From NCBI GenBank assembly GCA_025963345.1, contig JAOPUS010000324.1, positions 1-17,416 on the forward strand: a stretch of 17,416 nucleotides of DNA, in the 5' to 3' direction. The notes under the pieces were generated by a model that made no database searches, was not told the origin of the DNA, and worked only from the letters and a program-made list of their open reading frames with translations. This stretch comes from Blastococcus sp. Its GTDB lineage: Bacteria > Actinomycetota > Actinomycetes > Mycobacteriales > Geodermatophilaceae. The number at the start of each line of letters is the position of its first letter. Position 1 is the stretch's first letter. Made by a program: the position numbers and the translations under genes. Below are positions 14,240 through 17,416 of this stretch, piece by piece.

Positions 14240-14303
14240 TCGGGCGCCATGCCTCGGCCGTGGTCCCCCTGCCGGTCGCCGGCGGTCGGGCCACGATGGC
14301 GGC

Positions 14304-14813
14304 ATGCGCAGCAGTGAACTGCTTGTCTACGCCTACGAGCAGATCCAGGAGACGCTCCGCCGAGCCGTGGAGGGGCTCGCGCCGCGCGAGCTCACCCGCC
14401 GGGTGAGTGCCGAGGCGAACACGATCGCCTGGCTGGCCTGGCACCTGGCCCGCGTCCAGGACCACCACATCGCCGACGTCGCCGGGGGCGAACAGGTCTG
14501 GACGGCGGAGGGCTGGGACACCCGGTTCGGCCTGCCCTTCCCGCCCGAGGCCACGGGCTACGGCTTCAGCTCCGAGCAGGTCGCGCAGGTCCGCGTGCCG
14601 TCGGCCGACATGCTGCTCGAGTACGCCGCCGCCGTCCACACCCGCACCGCGGACTACCTGCGCGGGCTGTCCGACGACGACCTCGACGCAGTCGTCGACA
14701 CCCGCTGGGATCCCCCGGTCACGCTCGGCGTGCGGTTGATCAGCGTGCTCTCCGACGACCTGCAGCACGTTGGTCAGGCGGCCTTCATCCGAGGCCTTCT
14801 CACGGCCGAGTGA
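14304..14813 (+). CDS. DinB superfamily protein (DUF664-like)
   Basis: Four-helix-bundle protein of the DinB/YfiT superfamily, 169 residues, the usual size. In many members three His residues bind a divalent metal and the fold serves thiol-dependent transferases (mycothiol in actinobacteria). Here the candidates are H47 in IAWLAWHLARVQDHH, H54 or H55 in the same helix, and H155 in DDLQHVGQAAF, matching the family pattern WHxxHxxx...HxGQ. The starting MRSSELLVYAYEQI and the ANTIAWLAWHLARV helix are typical of DUF664. The ATG at 14304 begins the first helix; CACGAT six bases upstream might be the -10 box of a leaderless message. Its stop overlaps a possible GTG (14810) of the next gene. The open frame upstream in this phase is antisense to glycerate kinase and is not coding. 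Substrate unknown. Confidence 0.88.
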   Translation: MRSSELLVYAYEQIQETLRRAVEGLAPRELTRRVSAEANTIAWLAWHLARVQDHHIADVAGGEQVWTAEGWDTRFGLPFPPEATGYGFSSEQVAQVRVPSADMLLEYAAAVHTRTADYLRGLSDDDLDAVVDTRWDPPVTLGVRLISVLSDDLQHVGQAAFIRGLLTAE

Positions 14814-14814
14814 T

Positions 14815-14832
14815 CACGCCGAGCAGCATGCC
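14815..14832 (+). repeat. 18-bp direct repeat, copy 2
   Basis: Second exact copy of CACGCCGAGCAGCATGCC, lying just after the DinB-like stop codon and in front of the acyl-CoA dehydrogenase gene. See 14222-14239 for the first copy. Confidence 0.6.
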
Positions 14833-14843
14833 GCGCGGAGTCG

Positions 14844-14860
14844 TAGCGTCCCGATCCGTG
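14844..14860 (+). promoter_or_regulatory. Possible leaderless promoter of the acyl-CoA dehydrogenase gene
   Basis: TAGCGT (14844-14849) fits the actinobacterial TAnnnT -10 box and ends 8 bases before GTG 14858. That spacing places the transcription start at or within a base or two of the start codon, the usual signature of leaderless genes in this phylum. No clear -35 box is seen, and no ribosome site lies at a useful distance, which agrees. Confidence 0.5.
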
Positions 14861-16060
14861 ACCGAGCAGAGCACCGACTTCTACGCCATCGAGGAGCTCC
14901 TGGGGCCGGCGGAGATCGAGATCCGCGACCGGGTGCGGGCCTTCTGCGAGAAGGAGGTGACCCCGCGGATCAACGACTACTGGGAGCGCGCCGAGTTCCC
15001 TCATCTGCTGGTGCCCAAGATCGCCGAGCTCGGCATCTCCGGTGGGACGATCGAGGGCTACGGCTCCCCGGGCATGAGCGCGGTGGCCGCCGGCCTCGTC
15101 GCGGCGGAGTGGGCCCGCGCGGACGGCAGCATCGGCACCTTCTACGGGGTGCACAGCTTCCTGGCCATGCAGTCGATCGCCCTCCTCGGCAACGAGGAGC
15201 AGCGCGAGCGGTGGCTGCCGGAGATGGCCCGCATGGAGAAGATCGGCGCCTTCGGCCTGACCGAGCCCCAGCACGGCTCCGACGCCGTCGGGCTGGAGAC
15301 CTCCGCGCGCCTGGACGGCGACTCCTACGTCCTCAACGGGCAGAAGAAGTGGATCGGCAACGGCTCGATCGCCGACTACGTGATCATCTGGGCCCGCGGT
15401 GAGGACGGCGCCGTCGGCGGGTACGTGGTTGAAACGAAGTCTGCCGACGCGGGCACCCCCGGCTACGAGGCAACCGTGATGACCGGGAAGACGGCGCTGC
15501 GGGCGGTCTGGCAGGCCGAGATCACGCTGAGCGACGTCCGTGTGCCGGTGGAGAACAAGCTGGCCGAGTGCCACTCCTTCAAGGACGTCTCGCGGGTGCT
15601 CGACCGGACGCGGTACACCGTCGCGTGGCGGGCGCTCGGCCTGGCGACGGCGTCCTACGAGCTGGCGCTGGCCCACGCGCTGCGCCGGGAGCAGTTCGGC
15701 CAGCCGATCGCCGGCTACCAGCTCGTGCAGGACAAGCTGGCGCGGATGCTCGCCGAGATCACCTCGATGCAGCTCATGTGCTGGCGGCTGTCCACGCTCG
15801 CCGACGCCGGGCGCATGACCGCGGCGATGGCGTCGCTGGCGAAGATGAACCACGCGGCCAAGGCCCGGGCCATCGTGGCCGACGCCCGCGACATCCTGGG
15901 TGGCGACGGCATCCTGCTGGACAATCACGTGGCCCGGCATCACGCCGACATGGAGGCGATCTTCACCTTCGAGGGCACCGACTCGGTGCAGGCGCTGATC
16001 GTCGGCCGGGAGATCACCGGGCTCTCGGCGATCAGCGGCCGCAAGCCGTCCCGCTCCTGA
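14858..16060 (+). CDS. Acyl-CoA dehydrogenase, glutaryl-CoA dehydrogenase-like
   Basis: FAD flavoenzyme, 400 residues from this start, cytosolic. Family segments: TDFYAIEELLGPAE at the N-terminus (typical of glutaryl-CoA dehydrogenases), IGAFGLTEPQHGSDA (FAD/substrate region), LNGQKKWIGNGSIADYVIIW, RREQFGQPIAGYQLVQDKLA, and ILGGDGILLDNHVARHHADM. The catalytic base is Glu372 in FEGTDSVQALIVGREITG, at the position of the YEGT glutamate of human GCDH. The likely reaction is oxidative decarboxylation of glutaryl-CoA to crotonyl-CoA in lysine/tryptophan or aromatic breakdown; a related acyl-CoA remains possible. The start GTG 14858 (MTEQSTDFYAI) matches the family and a leaderless promoter; GTG 14810 and ATG 14828 are in-frame alternatives that add a non-conserved stretch. 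No other genes of this pathway adjoin. Confidence 0.92.
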   Translation: MTEQSTDFYAIEELLGPAEIEIRDRVRAFCEKEVTPRINDYWERAEFPHLLVPKIAELGISGGTIEGYGSPGMSAVAAGLVAAEWARADGSIGTFYGVHSFLAMQSIALLGNEEQRERWLPEMARMEKIGAFGLTEPQHGSDAVGLETSARLDGDSYVLNGQKKWIGNGSIADYVIIWARGEDGAVGGYVVETKSADAGTPGYEATVMTGKTALRAVWQAEITLSDVRVPVENKLAECHSFKDVSRVLDRTRYTVAWRALGLATASYELALAHALRREQFGQPIAGYQLVQDKLARMLAEITSMQLMCWRLSTLADAGRMTAAMASLAKMNHAAKARAIVADARDILGGDGILLDNHVARHHADMEAIFTFEGTDSVQALIVGREITGLSAISGRKPSRS

Positions 16061-16079
16061 CCGACCGGGTCGACCCCGA

Positions 16080-16340
16080 CTAGCGGGCCGACGTCAGCGG
16101 CTTGGTCACCGCAGTGATCCGCTGGCAGTCGGGGCACGCCGTCCGGCCGATGCCCACCCGCTGCCATTTCTGGGATCCCCAGACCTGGACGATGGCCCCG
16201 CAGACGGCGAGTTCGACCTCCCCGTCGAGCTCCACCGGGAGGCGGTGTGCCTCCACCGCGTGCCACGGATGGGTGTGCTCCGCCGGTTGCCCCCGGGACC
16301 ACCTGTCGGGTCGGGCGAACCCCACGGCATAGCTGTCCAC
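16080..16340 (-). CDS. Small Cys-containing hypothetical protein (86 residues)
   Basis: Conserved-looking small protein: VDSYAVGFARPDRWSRGQPA at the start, then EHTHPWHAV, a Leu/Val-rich middle with ELAVCGAIVQVW, and a final ACPDCQRITAV. A CxxC pair plus an upstream Cys and several His residues could bind zinc; this is an inference. Start GTG 16340 is chosen because AGG lies six bases upstream; the frame continues a few codons further without a good ribosome site. It is soluble and has no signal peptide. The gene is convergent with the acyl-CoA dehydrogenase (19 bases apart, with a GGGTCGACCC palindrome at 16067-16076 in the gap) and divergent from the hemerythrin gene. I recognise the style of protein from actinobacteria but no named family. 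Confidence 0.7.
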   Translation of the reverse strand: MDSYAVGFARPDRWSRGQPAEHTHPWHAVEAHRLPVELDGEVELAVCGAIVQVWGSQKWQRVGIGRTACPDCQRITAVTKPLTSAR

Positions 16341-16531
16341 GACAGACCTGTGCCCCGGCCCACAGGCGGCCAATCACCACGAACGCGGGCGAATCAGGCC
16401 GATTCCGGTCCTGCCACGTGTGAGTACCCCCGTCGGGGGGAAGAAGGGCGCCGCGACCGGGGCCCAGCCACGAGGCCCCTTCCCGCGAGCCGCCTCTCGC
16501 CGGGGTCGGCCCAGCCTGCCGAGGAGTCGCC
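16341..16531. promoter_or_regulatory. Divergent region between the small Cys protein and the hemerythrin gene
   Basis: 191 bases between two divergent starts, so both promoters should be here. A CACGTG palindrome lies near 16415-16420, and a short GC hairpin (CCCCC 16427-16431 with GGGGG 16435-16439) follows. No convincing -35/-10 pair or stress-sigma (GTTT...GGGTAT) site was found. GAGGAG just before GTG 16532 is a good ribosome site for the hemerythrin gene. Confidence 0.4.
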
Positions 16532-17110
16532 GTGACCGAGACCCAGCGCGACGTGGTGGATCTGTTGTCCGCCGACCACCGCGAATTCGACCGCATCTTC
16601 CGTGAGCTCGAGCAGCTGCGCGGGCGCACCGACGACGGGTCGCTGCGCCGCAAGCGGGAACTCGTCGACGACGTCACGATCGGCCTGGTGAAGCACTCGG
16701 TCGCCGAGGAGACGCAGGTCTACCCCCGGGTGGAGAAGCAGGTGGACAAGGAGGAGGCGGAGCACTCCAAGGAGGAGCACGCCGAGGCCGAGGAGACGAT
16801 GAAGCGTCTCGAGCGGCTGGACCCCGATGACCCGGAATTCGACGCGTCGGTCGAGGAGCTCATCGGCGAGATCCGCCACCACGTCGCGCACGAGGAGAGC
16901 CGCATGTTCACCGAGCTGCGCGCCTCCTTCAGTCACGACGAGCTCGTGGAGATGGCGGAGAAGGTCGAGGCGGTCAAGAAGATCGCCCCCACCCGGGCAC
17001 ACCCCATGACACCGAACGAGGCCGGGGTCCGGCTGGCCGTCGGCCCCGTCGCGAGCCTGCTCGACCACCTGCGCGACGCGGTCAGCGGGCGGGGCAAGCA
17101 CAGCGACTGA
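16532..17110 (+). CDS. Hemerythrin HHE domain-containing protein
   Basis: Helical di-iron-type protein, 192 residues, cytosolic. The HHE domain spans about residues 5-130: H16 in LLSADHREFDRIF, H55 and E59 in LVKHSVAEETQVYP, H83 in KEEHAEAEETMKRLE, and H116/H117, H120 and E121 in IRHHVAHEESRMF. This matches the pattern of actinobacterial hemerythrin-like proteins implicated in oxidative or nitrosative stress handling; the exact ligand set needs a model. The middle (70-95) is very Glu/Lys-rich. About 60 residues after the domain carry no recognised motif. The start GTG 16532 has GAGGAG seven bases upstream, which is decisive. It stands as its own unit between a divergent and a downstream co-directional gene. 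Confidence 0.92.
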   Translation: MTETQRDVVDLLSADHREFDRIFRELEQLRGRTDDGSLRRKRELVDDVTIGLVKHSVAEETQVYPRVEKQVDKEEAEHSKEEHAEAEETMKRLERLDPDDPEFDASVEELIGEIRHHVAHEESRMFTELRASFSHDELVEMAEKVEAVKKIAPTRAHPMTPNEAGVRLAVGPVASLLDHLRDAVSGRGKHSD

Positions 17111-17130
17111 CGGCACCCGGCGCCCCGCTC

Positions 17131-17170
17131 GCGCGTTACCGTCGGACCAGGATCGAAGGGGAGGAGCGAA
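17131..17170 (+). promoter_or_regulatory. Predicted -10 box and ribosome site of the last gene
   Basis: TACCGT near 17137-17142 fits the TAnnnT -10 box. It is followed by a short leader and an excellent AGGGGAGGAG ribosome site ending eight or so bases before GTG 17174. No clear -35 box was seen. The gene therefore has its own promoter and is not simply read through from the hemerythrin gene. Confidence 0.5.
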
Positions 17171-17173
17171 CCG

Positions 17174-17416
17174 GTGGAGCCGATCAGCCTGCTGGTGGGT
17201 GGGGTGCTGCTGGCGATCGGCTTCGTGGCCGGCCGGCTCGGACGGCGCGCCGCCGCTCCTCCCCCGCCGGTGACCCCGTTGTGCGGCTGCGGCCATGCGC
17301 TCAGCCAGCACGACCGGGAGAGCTCCACCTGTTACGCCGAACTGCGCCGCGACACCTTCGACCGGCGGGGTCGCTGGTCGGGACACAGCTGGGTGCCCTG
17401 CACCTGCCGGCAGTAC
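17174..17416 (+). CDS. Small membrane-anchored Cys/His protein (partial at window end)
   Basis: 81 codons are visible without a stop, so the C-terminus lies outside the window. GTG start with a strong ribosome site. One N-terminal membrane helix (ISLLVGGVLLAIGFVAGRLG) is followed by a short Arg/Ala/Pro linker and a cytoplasmic-looking segment with LCGCGHALSQHD, a later single Cys, and CTC near the end. The Cys/His spacing (CGCGH ... C ... CTC) suggests a small zinc-binding knuckle, which is an inference. No named family is recognised. Confidence 0.65.
   Translation, partial: MEPISLLVGGVLLAIGFVAGRLGRRAAAPPPPVTPLCGCGHALSQHDRESSTCYAELRRDTFDRRGRWSGHSWVPCTCRQY

Noticed and set aside
13191..14303. 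Long plus-strand extension in front of the DinB-like gene
   Set aside because: It is Ser/Ala/Pro/Arg-rich and antisense to glycerate kinase, which carries clear family motifs. Long shadow frames are expected at this GC content.

Overview
The window is high-GC DNA with dense, strongly G/C-third-position coding and many 4-base ATGA start/stop overlaps. Lipoprotein-type binding proteins, a PknB-like Ser/Thr kinase, a DinB/DUF664 protein and GTG starts all point to an actinobacterium (Actinomycetota). Pseudonocardiales or a relative would fit, but the family cannot be fixed from this sequence alone. No rRNA, tRNA, CRISPR array, transposase or phage gene was seen.

Positions 1-3200 (minus strand) hold the upstream part of a branched-chain-amino-acid-type (Liv) ABC importer operon: lipoprotein binding protein, permease LivH, and permease LivM cut by the window edge. 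The promoter region has a good TTGACA box. Two perfect LacI-family-type inverted repeats (GCAAnCGnTTGC) lie at +5/+20 and about 380 bases upstream of the start codon. A near-perfect 18-bp hairpin separates the binding-protein gene from livH.

Positions 3550-9581 form a divergent cluster. On the minus strand an Fe(II)/2-oxoglutarate oxygenase is translationally coupled to an adenosine/adenine-deaminase-family enzyme. On the plus strand lies a complete NitT/TauT-type ABC importer: lipoprotein binding protein, ATPase and two different permeases, with both downstream junctions overlapping by ATGA. The arrangement suggests uptake and then oxidative plus deaminative breakdown of a small amino-heterocycle, perhaps a modified purine base. 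This is the best candidate for an undescribed pathway. The substrate is not visible in the sequence.

Positions 9686-17416 look like ordinary chromosomal genes: an AI-2E-family membrane protein, a tiny acidic protein, a tail-anchored Ser/Thr kinase without a sensor domain, a short universal-stress-protein (USP) gene with a decayed USP behind it, glycerate 2-kinase, a DinB-like protein, a glutaryl-CoA-dehydrogenase-like flavoenzyme, a small Cys/His-containing protein, a hemerythrin-domain protein, and the start of a small membrane-anchored Cys-rich protein. An exact 18-bp direct repeat flanks the DinB-like gene.
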